Source of the DNA: Prevotella sp. oral taxon 299 str. F0039
GTDB lineage: Bacteria; Bacteroidota; Bacteroidia; Bacteroidales; Bacteroidaceae
Length of the DNA: 64,000 nt
Assembly (NCBI RefSeq): GCF_000163055.2
Contig: NC_022124.1
Location: 496,001-560,000, forward strand
Direction of reading: 5' to 3'
Shown here piece after piece: positions 1-7,762 of the stretch. The notes below the pieces were generated by a model, which was not told the DNA's origin, made no database searches, and saw nothing but the letters and a program-made list of their open reading frames with translations. Position 1 is the first letter of the stretch. The number at the start of each line of letters is the position of its first letter. The position numbers and the translations under genes are program-made.

Positions 1-1
1 G

Positions 2-247
2 ATGTGTCTAAGTGCAGGTATTCCCATAGAAAGCATCGCCAAGATGATGGGACACACATCAATTGCAAGTACACAGATTTATGCACAGGTAACGGACTGC
101 AAGATTTCCGAGGACATGGACAAACTCATCGCCAAACATCAGGAAAAGAACAAAGAAAACGATACAATGGAAACGGAAGCGATTACCATAGGGGCAATGA
201 CGATTGTCAACGCAAGCAGAAACAAAAGCATGGAGGAAACGGCATGA
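2..247 (+). CDS. Tyrosine recombinase (integrase), C-terminal end only
   Basis: This is the last 81 codons of a site-specific recombinase whose start lies left of the window. The visible part carries the end of the catalytic domain: the motif MMGHTSIASTQIYAQV holds the conserved His and, nine residues on, the Tyr nucleophile expected of phage-type integrases. The tail (KISEDMDKLIAKHQEKNK) resembles the ends of Bacteroides conjugative and mobilizable transposon integrases. Such enzymes excise and integrate elements through a covalent 3'-phosphotyrosine link. Its stop codon overlaps the start of the next gene (ATGA at 244-247), so the two are probably co-transcribed. The mobilization genes at 10.1-16.0 kb have no other integrase in view, so this is the likely one for the element (inference). 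Confidence 0.85.
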   Translation: MCLSAGIPIESIAKMMGHTSIASTQIYAQVTDCKISEDMDKLIAKHQEKNKENDTMETEAITIGAMTIVNASRNKSMEETA

Positions 248-669
248 ATACGGAAGATGGAATAAAGACCAAGGCTGAAATCCGTCTGGACACGGGGCGC
301 AGCTACTTCGAGTGGGGAAATGGTATGCAGGTTATCCGCAGGGGAAAAGGCGAAGTAGCCATGACCGAGGGCGAGCTTGCAAGGTTCTTCGGAGTTACAT
401 GGAGAAAAGTCAATGGCAGACTTCGGACGATAACCGAAGAATCCGTCCTGCATCCAGAAGAAAGGGGCGCAGACGAAAGGAAAATAGTCACGGATAAGGA
501 GGTAAGGGGCTACGCACCGCTCTACCCATTACCTACAATTATCGCCCTTTCCTTCTTGCTTGACAGCGTAGAAGTCCATCTGTTCAGAAAGCATGTGTGC
601 AGTGAGTTGATGCGTCCAAGGAACTCTGTCATTCCTATCATCATATATGACAGGGGTGTCAATAGCTGA
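244..669 (+). CDS. Small element-borne protein, copy 1 of a tandem pair (RhuM-like features)
   Basis: This encodes 141 residues. I chose ATG at 244 because it overlaps the integrase stop and follows a GGAGG ribosome-binding sequence by a suitable distance; the paralogue at 905 has the same start context. The core AMTEGELARFFGVTWRK is identical in the two copies and looks like a DNA-binding helix pair. The later part (YPLPTIIALSFLLDS, then a FRK motif) loosely recalls the RhuM family pattern of a hydrophobic stretch followed by FRQW. I cannot assign a function. Its position directly after an integrase suggests a regulatory or accessory role in the element. It could equally be passenger DNA. 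It is GC-richer than the core genes to the right. Confidence 0.7.
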   Translation: MNTEDGIKTKAEIRLDTGRSYFEWGNGMQVIRRGKGEVAMTEGELARFFGVTWRKVNGRLRTITEESVLHPEERGADERKIVTDKEVRGYAPLYPLPTIIALSFLLDSVEVHLFRKHVCSELMRPRNSVIPIIIYDRGVNS

Positions 670-678
670 ATATGTACC

Positions 679-750
679 AATCCTTTTTCTTTCACTGTTA
701 TCTTACTACATCACTACAATACAAGATAATACGGTGAAAGAGAAAGGATT
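679..750 (+). repeat. Long inverted repeat after copy 1
   Basis: The left arm (679-704) and right arm (723-750) pair over about 26 positions. A few G-U pairs and a 2-nt bulge interrupt the stem, and an 18-nt loop containing ACTACATCACTACA closes it. There is no U-run after the stem, so it is not a classic intrinsic terminator. A diverged copy sits in the same place after the second paralogue, which argues for a conserved function in the RNA or DNA form. Confidence 0.75.
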
Positions 751-904
751 ACGTTGTAGTTGGTAGATGACTATATGTGCACCTACGGTATGACTACATA
801 CTACCGATCCATGAACGGAAAGGATATGTTTTTTAGCCGTGGAATGCGGTCAGAGAGGTTTATGAACCTTCAGATATTTCAATCTATAAAATGGAGGAAA
901 CGGC

Positions 905-1327
905 ATGAATACAAAAAACAAATCACAGATAGAAGTAAAATCCATTCAATACAAAGAGCGCAGTTATTATGAATGGGGCAGCAATATGCAAATAGTCCGC
1001 AAAGGAAATGGAGAAATTGCCATGACTGAGGGCGAACTTGCGAGGTTCTTCGGTGTAACGTGGAGGAAACTCAATAATAGACTTCAAGAGATAATTCACA
1101 ATCCCAACCTGTACCCTGATGAAAGGAGTGCAGGTGAGAGGGTAATAGTCAGAGATAACGAGTTGGTAGGCTATGTACCGCTTTACCCCCTCCCAATCAT
1201 CATTGCCTTGTCCTTTCAGTTGGATAGCACAGAAGCCCATTTCTTCAGAAAGTATATCATCCATGAGCTACAACGACCGTCCGCAACCATAACACCGATA
1301 TTCCTTTTTGGAAGTACACACCATTAA
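905..1327 (+). CDS. Small element-borne protein, copy 2 of a tandem pair
   Basis: This encodes 140 residues, clearly paralogous to the gene at 244. The two share the invariant AMTEGELARFFGVTWRK block, the EWG start of the fold and the YPLP..IIALSF region, while the N- and C-terminal ends have diverged. The 22 bases around the start codon (230-251 and 891-912) are identical in the two genes, so the duplication unit of about 661 bp includes the translation start and the following inverted repeat. Function is unknown. Divergence of the proteins with preservation of the central block suggests both are, or were, under selection rather than a very recent assembly-type duplication. Confidence 0.7.
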   Translation: MNTKNKSQIEVKSIQYKERSYYEWGSNMQIVRKGNGEIAMTEGELARFFGVTWRKLNNRLQEIIHNPNLYPDERSAGERVIVRDNELVGYVPLYPLPIIIALSFQLDSTEAHFFRKYIIHELQRPSATITPIFLFGSTHH

Positions 1328-1336
1328 ATTATCTCT

Positions 1337-1407
1337 ATCCTTTTCTTTCACCGATATTATCCTACTACATAACTACAAAAGGGATAAAACAGTGAAAGAA
1401 AAAGGAT
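1337..1407 (+). repeat. Long inverted repeat after copy 2
   Basis: The arms at about 1337-1362 and 1381-1407 form an imperfect stem of about 25 bp around the loop TACTACATAACTACAAAA. It matches the hairpin at 679-750 in position, arm sequence (CTTTTTCTTTCAC type) and loop motif. The sequence following each hairpin is also conserved (TATGACTACATACTACC, then ATGAACGGAAAGG). Confidence 0.75.
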
Positions 1408-1612
1408 TATGTTGTATTTGGTAGTTGTTTATATGTACTACTACGATATGACTACATACTACCTATCCATGAACGGAAAGGAAACGCTTTCTTTAATAGT
1501 GGAATAAAGTCAAAACTATGGTATACCCCTCGGGCATGAAGAGAAAGAAACTGAACTTATCAAGTTTGCCGATAACTTTGAAGTACGGTGGAATGCAAGG
1601 CAAAATAGCTGA

Positions 1613-1707
1613 GTCCACTTTTAAAAGTCAAAGAACTCGATTTTTAAGTTCGCAACCCACCGATTATCAGTAGGAGATTTTTGGAGAAATCATTTTTTTA
1701 AGTGGAC
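1613..1707. repeat. 95-bp segment bounded by 14-bp inverted repeats
   Basis: The ends match as inverted repeats at 12 of 14 positions. There is no coding capacity. The size and ends resemble a miniature or decayed insertion-sequence remnant, but I see no recognisable target-site duplication, so the assignment is weak. Confidence 0.35.
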
Positions 1708-1859
1708 GCATAACCTTGATAATAGTGAACGAATCAGAGAAATTTATTTAGATAATAGGCATGCCATATTTGTTTTGAAGTTGGGAGTATCTTCTTTACT
1801 GGGCAGATGACGTTTAAGTAATAAAAATATTTATTAGGAATTATTCGTGCGTCATAGCG

Positions 1860-1899
1860 TATCTTTGCAACTAAGTTCAAAAGTTATTTCGTATCTTTG
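1860..1899 (+). promoter_or_regulatory. Two candidate -7 boxes for the metal-efflux operon
   Basis: TATCTTTG occurs at 1860-1867 and again at 1892-1899, both matching the Bacteroidetes TAnnTTTG -7 element. The second lies 9 bases before the ATG at 1909, which would leave almost no leader, so the first is the more likely functional promoter. Confidence 0.5.
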
Positions 1900-1908
1900 T
1901 TGCCAAAT

Positions 1909-2286
1909 ATGAAATTGATAGCATACATACTGAGCATTTACGTCTTTTTGTTGGCAGTGATTCCCTGTCAATGCAAGGAAGTTGTGTATGCACAAATTCA
2001 ACATACAGAATCTGTGGCAGAATTCCATTCTGTCAACAATTACGAGAGCGGCATGCAGAAGTTTGATGCTGGTACGTGCTCACCTTTCTGTGTAAATGCC
2101 AGAGTGCATGCTTTCACCTTATATGTAACTAACGATTCTTTCCAACTATCCAAATTTGCGGCTATTGTAACAAATCCGCAAATAGTGCATTATGAGGCTG
2201 TTCTTCTGCAGGCGTATACTGCGGGCGTATGGCGTCCACCTATAGCTTTGATGTTTTATCCTTGTTCTTTTTTGATAAAATATTAA
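1909..2286 (+). CDS. DUF6660-like exported protein of a heavy-metal efflux operon
   Basis: This encodes 125 residues. I start at 1909 (MKLIAYILSIYVFLL) because that gives a clean signal peptide; an upstream TTG would add only four residues. After the hydrophobic segment comes PCQC, and a CSPFC motif occurs in the middle. Small proteins of this layout (signal peptide, PC motif, central C-x-PFC motif) commonly lead czc/cus operons in Bacteroidetes. A periplasmic metal-binding or sensing role is plausible because of the cysteines, but is not established. It ends 13 bases before the RND pump gene, so it belongs to the same operon. Confidence 0.7.
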   Translation: MKLIAYILSIYVFLLAVIPCQCKEVVYAQIQHTESVAEFHSVNNYESGMQKFDAGTCSPFCVNARVHAFTLYVTNDSFQLSKFAAIVTNPQIVHYEAVLLQAYTAGVWRPPIALMFYPCSFLIKY

Positions 2287-2299
2287 TAGCTAATCCATC

Positions 2300-5200
2300 A
2301 TGTTTGAAAAAATCATCAATTTTTCCATACAGAACAAATTGGTGATTGGTATCATGACATTGCTTCTTATAGTATGGGGAGCCGTGTCACTGGGCCAATT
2401 GCCATTTGATTCCACACCTGATATTACCAACAATCAGGTACAAGTCATCACTCAAGCTCCCACGCTTGGCGCAGAGGAGGTTGAGCAGTACGTAACCACG
2501 CCACTTGAAATGGCTTTTGCCAACATTCCCGACATTGTGGAGCGTAGAAGTATCAGTCGCAGCGGATTGAGCGTTGTGACGCTCGTATTTCGCGACAATG
2601 TGGACATTTACTGGGCGCGTCAGCAGGTGAGCCAACAGCTGAAGGAGGCAGAGGAGGAGATTCCACGCAGAGCAGGCAAGGTGAGCTTGGCTCCTATCTC
2701 CACTGGACTCGGCGAGATTTACCAATACACCATTCATCCAGAGAAAGGATATGAGAAAAAATTCTCTCTATCAGACATCCGTACCGTACAAGACTGGATT
2801 GTACGAAAGCAGTTTGCTGGTACCGAAGGTGTGGCCGAGGTGAACGGATGGGGCGGCTATGTAAAGCAATATGAAGTAGCCATTAATCCTGACCGTCTTG
2901 CCTCATTCGGTCTCACGGTGGTCGATCTTTATAAAGCCATAGAAGGTAACAATGAGAATACGGGTGGCAGTTATATAGAACAAGGCAACAATCAGTATTT
3001 TATCCGTGGTATCGGACTGGCGCGCACGTTGGATGATATCCGGCAAATTCCCGTAAAGACTGTCAATAGTATTCCTGTGCTTGTGAGTGATGTAGCAGAA
3101 GTGCGATATGGTTCGGCCATGCGTTATGGAGCTGTAACACGCAATGGTGAAGGCGAAGTGGTGAGTGGTATCACACTGATGCTCAAGGGAGAGAACTTCC
3201 AACAAGTCATCAAAAACGTAAAGGAACGCATGAACCAAGTGCAGAAGAGCTTGCCCAAAGGCTTGGTCATTGAACCGTTCATAGACCGCACGCAGTTGGT
3301 AGACCGCGTGACGTTCACTATCACCGAGAACTTGGTACTGGGTTTACTTATTGTGATATTTGTACTCATGCTATTTTTGGGCAATATCCGAGCAGGATTA
3401 GTGGCAGCATCGGTCATTCCGCTTGCCATGCTCTTTGCTTTCGGTATGATGAAGGCTTTCGGTGTGGGAGGCAACTTGATGAGTCTTGGTGCGCTCGACT
3501 TTGGAATTATTGTCGATGGTGCAGTCATCATCGTGGAGTGTATCACCACCTATATAGTCTCTTATGGCAAGAGTATCAATAAAAGTGTACTTTCGCAGGA
3601 CGATATGGATCATGTGGTAAGCATGGGTGCCAACAAAATACGTAAGAGTGCAGCATTTGGTGAAATTATTATCATGACAGTCTACGTGCCCCTCTTCACA
3701 TTGGTAGGCATCGAAGGAAAAATGTTCAGACCGATGGCAATGACAGTATTCTTTGCCGTTCTCGGAGCGTTTATTCTATCGCTCACGTATGTTCCTGCTG
3801 CCAGTGCATTGTTTCTATCACGAAAAACGGAGCATGGAAAGAATTTCTCTGATCGTATGATGCATCGTATCAGTGAGGTTTATTTGCCATTACTACGCGT
3901 CAGTCTTAAGCACAGCAAAGTCATCGTGGCAACAGGTATTGCCCTACTCGCCGTAGCCTTATTTATCTTCTTGCGTATGGGCGGCGAGTTTATTCCCAAT
4001 TTAGAAGAAGGTGACCTCTGCGCCGAAGTAAGCATGAAACAGGGCACGAGTCTGTCGAGGATGATAGCCAAAACCACAGAGGCAGAGAAAATACTGAAGA
4101 AGCGTTTCCCCGAGGTGAAACAGGTGGTGACGCGCATCGGTAGTTCAGAAATTCCCACCGACCCCATGCCTATGGAGCGTGGCGACATGATGATACAACT
4201 CAAGCCCAAGAGTGAATGGACGAGTGCTAAAACGCAGGCAGAACTTTCTGAAAAGATGGAAGAGGCAATGAGTGAGGTAGAGGGATTGCGCGCGGAAATG
4301 TCGCAACCCATACAGATGCGTACCAACGAGCTCATTACGGGTGTAAAGCAAGATGTTGCCATCAACATCTATGGCAACAACATCGACTCGCTGGCAAACA
4401 TTGCTAAGCGTGTGGCAGAGAAAATAGAAAATGTGGAGGGTGTCGGGACGCCTATCATGGAGCGTGTATCGGGACTGCCACAGTTACAAGTCATCTACGA
4501 TCGTAGTCGCCTATCGGCTTATGGAATATCCATCAAGGAAGCGAATAGCATACTGGAATCAGCTTTCGCTGGAATAACGGCAGGCAGTATTTTCGAGGAA
4601 GACAAGAAGTTCGACATCGTGTTGCGCTTGGACGAGAAGATGCGCAACAAGATTGAAACCTTACAGAACCTACTACTCACTGTGCCAAGCGGAGGAACCG
4701 TACCTTTGTCGCAAGTGGCAGAGATAAAATATGTAAGTACACCATCGCAGATTACCCACGACGAGGGGCAACGACGCATCTACGTGGGCTTCAACGTGCG
4801 AGGCAGAGATGTGGAGACAACCATTGCCGATATAGAGAAAAAGTTGAACATTGAATTGCAGTTGCCAACAGGCTATCATTATACCTACGGCGGACAGTTT
4901 AAGAATCTCAAGGAGGCAAAGGCACGTCTTTTGGTTGCTGCACCAGCTGCATTAATCATCATTCTCTTCCTCCTATTCTTCACACTGCGCAGCATGCGTG
5001 AGATATTGATTGTGTTCACCGAAATTCCGCTTGCAGCCATCGGTGGTATCCTCGCCCTATGGTTGCGCGGCATACCTTTCAGCATCTCTGCTGGTGTTGG
5101 CTTTATTGCCCTGTTCGGCGTTGTGGTGCTTAACGGTATTGTGCTCATCAACCAGCTCGACGAGTTCAAGCGTAAGGGTATCACCGACATCAATCGCTGT

Positions 5201-5413
5201 ATCATCAACGGCTGTATGGAACGTCTGCGCCCCGTGCTGATGACAGCACTCGTGGCTTCGCTCGGCTTCCTACCCATGGCCATCTCGACAGGCGACGGTG
5301 CTGAGGTGCAGCGACCTCTTGCCACGGTAGTCATCGGTGGTCTGCTCATTGCCACCATTCTCACGCTTGTGGTGTTGCCCTCTATGTACAAAATCTTTTC
5401 AAAGACAAAATAG
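2300..5413 (+). CDS. czcA: CzcA-type heavy-metal RND efflux pump
   Basis: This is a full-length 1037-residue inner-membrane proton/metal antiporter of the HME-RND class. The N-terminal membrane helix is at residues 12-32, a block of helices around residues 340-545 follows the first periplasmic domain, and a second block is near 870-1035. The fourth helix contains DFGIIVDGAVIIVE, with acidic residues D400, D406 and E413. This DFG..VDG..E pattern is typical of the Zn/Co/Cd/Ni branch rather than the Cu/Ag (CusA) branch. With the next two genes it would form a tripartite pump exporting divalent metals across both membranes. Gene order pump-channel-adaptor with gaps of only a few bases indicates one transcript. 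Confidence 0.93.
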   Translation: MFEKIINFSIQNKLVIGIMTLLLIVWGAVSLGQLPFDSTPDITNNQVQVITQAPTLGAEEVEQYVTTPLEMAFANIPDIVERRSISRSGLSVVTLVFRDNVDIYWARQQVSQQLKEAEEEIPRRAGKVSLAPISTGLGEIYQYTIHPEKGYEKKFSLSDIRTVQDWIVRKQFAGTEGVAEVNGWGGYVKQYEVAINPDRLASFGLTVVDLYKAIEGNNENTGGSYIEQGNNQYFIRGIGLARTLDDIRQIPVKTVNSIPVLVSDVAEVRYGSAMRYGAVTRNGEGEVVSGITLMLKGENFQQVIKNVKERMNQVQKSLPKGLVIEPFIDRTQLVDRVTFTITENLVLGLLIVIFVLMLFLGNIRAGLVAASVIPLAMLFAFGMMKAFGVGGNLMSLGALDFGIIVDGAVIIVECITTYIVSYGKSINKSVLSQDDMDHVVSMGANKIRKSAAFGEIIIMTVYVPLFTLVGIEGKMFRPMAMTVFFAVLGAFILSLTYVPAASALFLSRKTEHGKNFSDRMMHRISEVYLPLLRVSLKHSKVIVATGIALLAVALFIFLRMGGEFIPNLEEGDLCAEVSMKQGTSLSRMIAKTTEAEKILKKRFPEVKQVVTRIGSSEIPTDPMPMERGDMMIQLKPKSEWTSAKTQAELSEKMEEAMSEVEGLRAEMSQPIQMRTNELITGVKQDVAINIYGNNIDSLANIAKRVAEKIENVEGVGTPIMERVSGLPQLQVIYDRSRLSAYGISIKEANSILESAFAGITAGSIFEEDKKFDIVLRLDEKMRNKIETLQNLLLTVPSGGTVPLSQVAEIKYVSTPSQITHDEGQRRIYVGFNVRGRDVETTIADIEKKLNIELQLPTGYHYTYGGQFKNLKEAKARLLVAAPAALIIILFLLFFTLRSMREILIVFTEIPLAAIGGILALWLRGIPFSISAGVGFIALFGVVVLNGIVLINQLDEFKRKGITDINRCIINGCMERLRPVLMTALVASLGFLPMAISTGDGAEVQRPLATVVIGGLLIATILTLVVLPSMYKIFSKTK

Positions 5414-5415
5414 AT

Positions 5416-6639
5416 ATGAAGAAACAATATATCATTTTCAGCCTATTCCTCTTTCTTCCCATCTTAGTATCGGCACAAAGCCGACAGATGACGTTGCAAG
5501 AGGTGTTGGCAATGGCTGCCGAGCGTAGCCTAACATTGCAGAACTCACGTATGGAGGTGGATAAGACCCGTATCCTTCAAGGTACTGCTTTTCATCTGGA
5601 TGCCACATCCGTGTCGCTCTCTCAGGACCCCACCAGTGGCGGAAGTCCCGACAATGCCATCACGGTGAGTCAGTCGTTTGCTTTACCCAGTGTTTATTCT
5701 GCCAGACGCTCATTGCTCAAGTCCGAAACCAGCGCTGCCCAAAGTCGATTGGCGGTGAGCGAGAATGAGCTGCGACGAGAGGTGAGCTTGGCTTTCTACG
5801 ACTTGCTCTACGCACAGGACGTGTTACACATTTATGCCCGTCAAGACAGTATCTATAAAAATTTCAACCGTGTGGCAGAGGCTAAACTCGGAGCTGGAGA
5901 GACTGGACGATTAGAGCAGATAAATGCAATCCGACTGAAACAGGAGAACGATATCAAAAATGACATTGCGCAGCGCGACTTTCTCACTGCCCAATTACAG
6001 TTGATGAAGTGGCTCAACAGCGATACGCTGGTAATACCTCTTGCCACAGCGACTAATGAACTCATATTTGCCGACCATTCCATTGCAGACGTTCCCCTCC
6101 TCGCCTTAGCGAAGAGTCAAGAAGAAGTTGCCAACCGACAACTGAAATTGGAGAAACGCAACGGACTGCCCACATTCTCTGTAGGAGCCAGCGTGCAGAC
6201 CGTCATCAAGGGATTCAATCCCTACAACATTGACCGCAGCGCGTATGGTGGTGGCAACTTCATGGGCTTCTCCGTGGGAGTGAACATCCCCTTAGCATTC
6301 GGTGCACAAAAGGCGCGGGTGAAGGCGACTCGCAAGGAAGTGGAGATGGCACAACTCAACGTGCGCAATCAGGAGTACGTGCTCCGCAAAAGCTACGATG
6401 CAGCCTATAACAACTATGTGTCGGCATACAAAGCCTACAACTATTATCAAAAAATAGGAGTGCCCCAAGCTCGCGAGATGGAACGAATCTCTAAAGTGAG
6501 TTATGAATATGGACAGATAGGTTATGTGGAGTTAATGCAAAACCTACAGAGTGCATTGGAGGTTTGGAAAGACTTTGCTGATGCTACTCGCCAATATTAT
6601 AAAGCTATTGTTGAACTGAATTATCTTCAAGGAAAATGA
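5416..6639 (+). CDS. TolC-family outer-membrane channel of the metal efflux system
   Basis: This encodes 407 residues, beginning with a signal peptide (MKKQYIIFSLFLFLPILVSA). The rest is the two-repeat, coiled-coil-rich arrangement of outer-membrane efflux proteins: long heptad-like helices around residues 95-180 and 290-400, with GG(N)FMGFSVGVNIPL marking the second beta segment. It is CzcC/CusC-like by context. It starts 2 bases after the pump gene and overlaps the adaptor gene by 4 bases. It provides the exit duct for metals delivered by the RND pump. Confidence 0.9.
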   Translation: MKKQYIIFSLFLFLPILVSAQSRQMTLQEVLAMAAERSLTLQNSRMEVDKTRILQGTAFHLDATSVSLSQDPTSGGSPDNAITVSQSFALPSVYSARRSLLKSETSAAQSRLAVSENELRREVSLAFYDLLYAQDVLHIYARQDSIYKNFNRVAEAKLGAGETGRLEQINAIRLKQENDIKNDIAQRDFLTAQLQLMKWLNSDTLVIPLATATNELIFADHSIADVPLLALAKSQEEVANRQLKLEKRNGLPTFSVGASVQTVIKGFNPYNIDRSAYGGGNFMGFSVGVNIPLAFGAQKARVKATRKEVEMAQLNVRNQEYVLRKSYDAAYNNYVSAYKAYNYYQKIGVPQAREMERISKVSYEYGQIGYVELMQNLQSALEVWKDFADATRQYYKAIVELNYLQGK

Positions 6640-7535
6640 GAAAAATAGGATTTTATCTACTGATACTGCTTGCCATGGTTATGGTGATAAGCTGTGGTAA
6701 CGATAAGAAAAGTGACAAGGAAGAGAATGCTGCTTCCGAGAAAGTGGAAACAGAAGAAGGTGAAGAGGAGGCTGATGCTGATCCAGCACCCGACTTAAGT
6801 AAAACTGTTAATGTTGTGCGTGTGACTGGAACATTGGCACTTGATCCACAAAACAAAGCAGAGGTTTCTCCCATTGCAAGTGGGGTGGTGCGGCGCATTA
6901 CAACTAGGGAAGGTATTAGAGTGCGCCGCGGTCAAGTGGTGGCTTATATAGAAAATACACAAATAGTCGAACTGCAACGCCAGTATCTCACGGCTGTAAA
7001 TGAGCTTTCTGCAGCCAAAACAGAACTTGCCCGACAGCAGGCGCTGATGAAACAAGATGCAGGTGTGCTGAAAACTTTGCAACAGGCTGAGTCGACCTAT
7101 GCTATTGCTAATGCGCAAGTAGTAGGTATTGGACGTCAGTTGAGTCAGCTCGGCGTGAATCCGCCTTCAATATCAGCAGGCAAGCTCACCACTCTCATTC
7201 CTGTCACATCTCCCATCAGTGGTATTGTTGGGAAGATAAAAATCAGTATGGGCAGCTTCGTGGACATCTCCACTTCGCTCATGACGGTGGTCAACAACGT
7301 AAACCTGCATTGCGACCTGAAAATGTTTGAGAAAGATTTGCCCAAGGTGCGCATCGGTCAGATGGTGAAGCTGACGCTCACCAATGCCCCCGAGGTGACC
7401 TTCTGCGCCAAGATCTACGACATAAACTCCGTCTTCGACAACGATTCCAAGTCGGTCACGGTGCATGCCCGTATCATTGACCACCCCGCTACCAAGCTAT
7501 TGCCCGATATGTTTATCAATGGTGTGATAGAATGA
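6636..7535 (+). CDS. Periplasmic adaptor of the metal efflux system, short at the C-terminus
   Basis: This 299-residue lipoprotein (lipobox ending VISC, Cys20) is followed by an acidic Glu/Asp-rich linker, a barrel-sandwich/lipoyl half-motif (SGVVRRITTREG with VRRGQVVAYIE), a coiled-coil hairpin around residues 105-165 and a beta-barrel region. It stops right after LLPDMFINGVIE. In related adaptors this point is followed by roughly 80-100 more residues forming the membrane-proximal domain. The missing part would contact the RND pump, so function may be impaired. The stop overlaps the start of a short odd reading frame, as expected if a deletion fused two genes here, but natural shortness cannot be excluded. 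Confidence 0.85.
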   Translation: MRKIGFYLLILLAMVMVISCGNDKKSDKEENAASEKVETEEGEEEADADPAPDLSKTVNVVRVTGTLALDPQNKAEVSPIASGVVRRITTREGIRVRRGQVVAYIENTQIVELQRQYLTAVNELSAAKTELARQQALMKQDAGVLKTLQQAESTYAIANAQVVGIGRQLSQLGVNPPSISAGKLTTLIPVTSPISGIVGKIKISMGSFVDISTSLMTVVNNVNLHCDLKMFEKDLPKVRIGQMVKLTLTNAPEVTFCAKIYDINSVFDNDSKSVTVHARIIDHPATKLLPDMFINGVIE

Positions 7536-7717
7536 AACAGGTTATTATGATGTTTCTTCTCATGGTCAGTACTCTCTTGTCAGTAGAGGCACAGATTATG
7601 AGCATATATTGGCTCTATCCTAAGATTTTTACAGAGAAACGCAATCGCAAAGATGTATTCGTAGCCCCTTTATACGATGAGAAGAACATTGGTGCGACTG
7701 CGCAAATTATCTTTTAA
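7532..7717 (+). CDS. Short exported peptide, possible deletion remnant of an outer-membrane protein
   Basis: This encodes 61 residues. The first 21 form a convincing signal peptide (MKQVIMMFLLMVSTLLSVEA, then Q). The last stretch, NIGATAQIIF, ends in Phe with alternating hydrophobics, the signature of the final beta-strand of outer-membrane barrels. A protein with a signal peptide fused almost directly to a terminal barrel strand cannot be a working barrel. It may therefore be what remains after an internal deletion of a receptor or porin gene. It overlaps the adaptor stop by 4 bases. It could instead be a genuine small protein; I cannot tell. Confidence 0.4.
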   Translation: MKQVIMMFLLMVSTLLSVEAQIMSIYWLYPKIFTEKRNRKDVFVAPLYDEKNIGATAQIIF

Positions 7718-7762
7718 ATCAGATGTAGGGAATCTTTGCAAAAAAGTAGAAGTTGTGAAATT

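Larger units (their letters stand above)
1328..1908. other. Non-coding gap before the metal-efflux genes
   Basis: No credible gene is present. The gap holds the inverted repeat above, the decayed end of the second duplication unit, and a small pair of terminal-repeat-like arms: GTCCACTTTTAAAA at 1613-1626 and its near-complement ending AAGTGGAC at 1694-1707. Two copies of CGTATCTTTG follow just before the next gene. An ATGACG/CGTCAT pair (about 1806 and 1849) lies upstream of the promoter and could be an operator, but this is weak. Confidence 0.5.
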
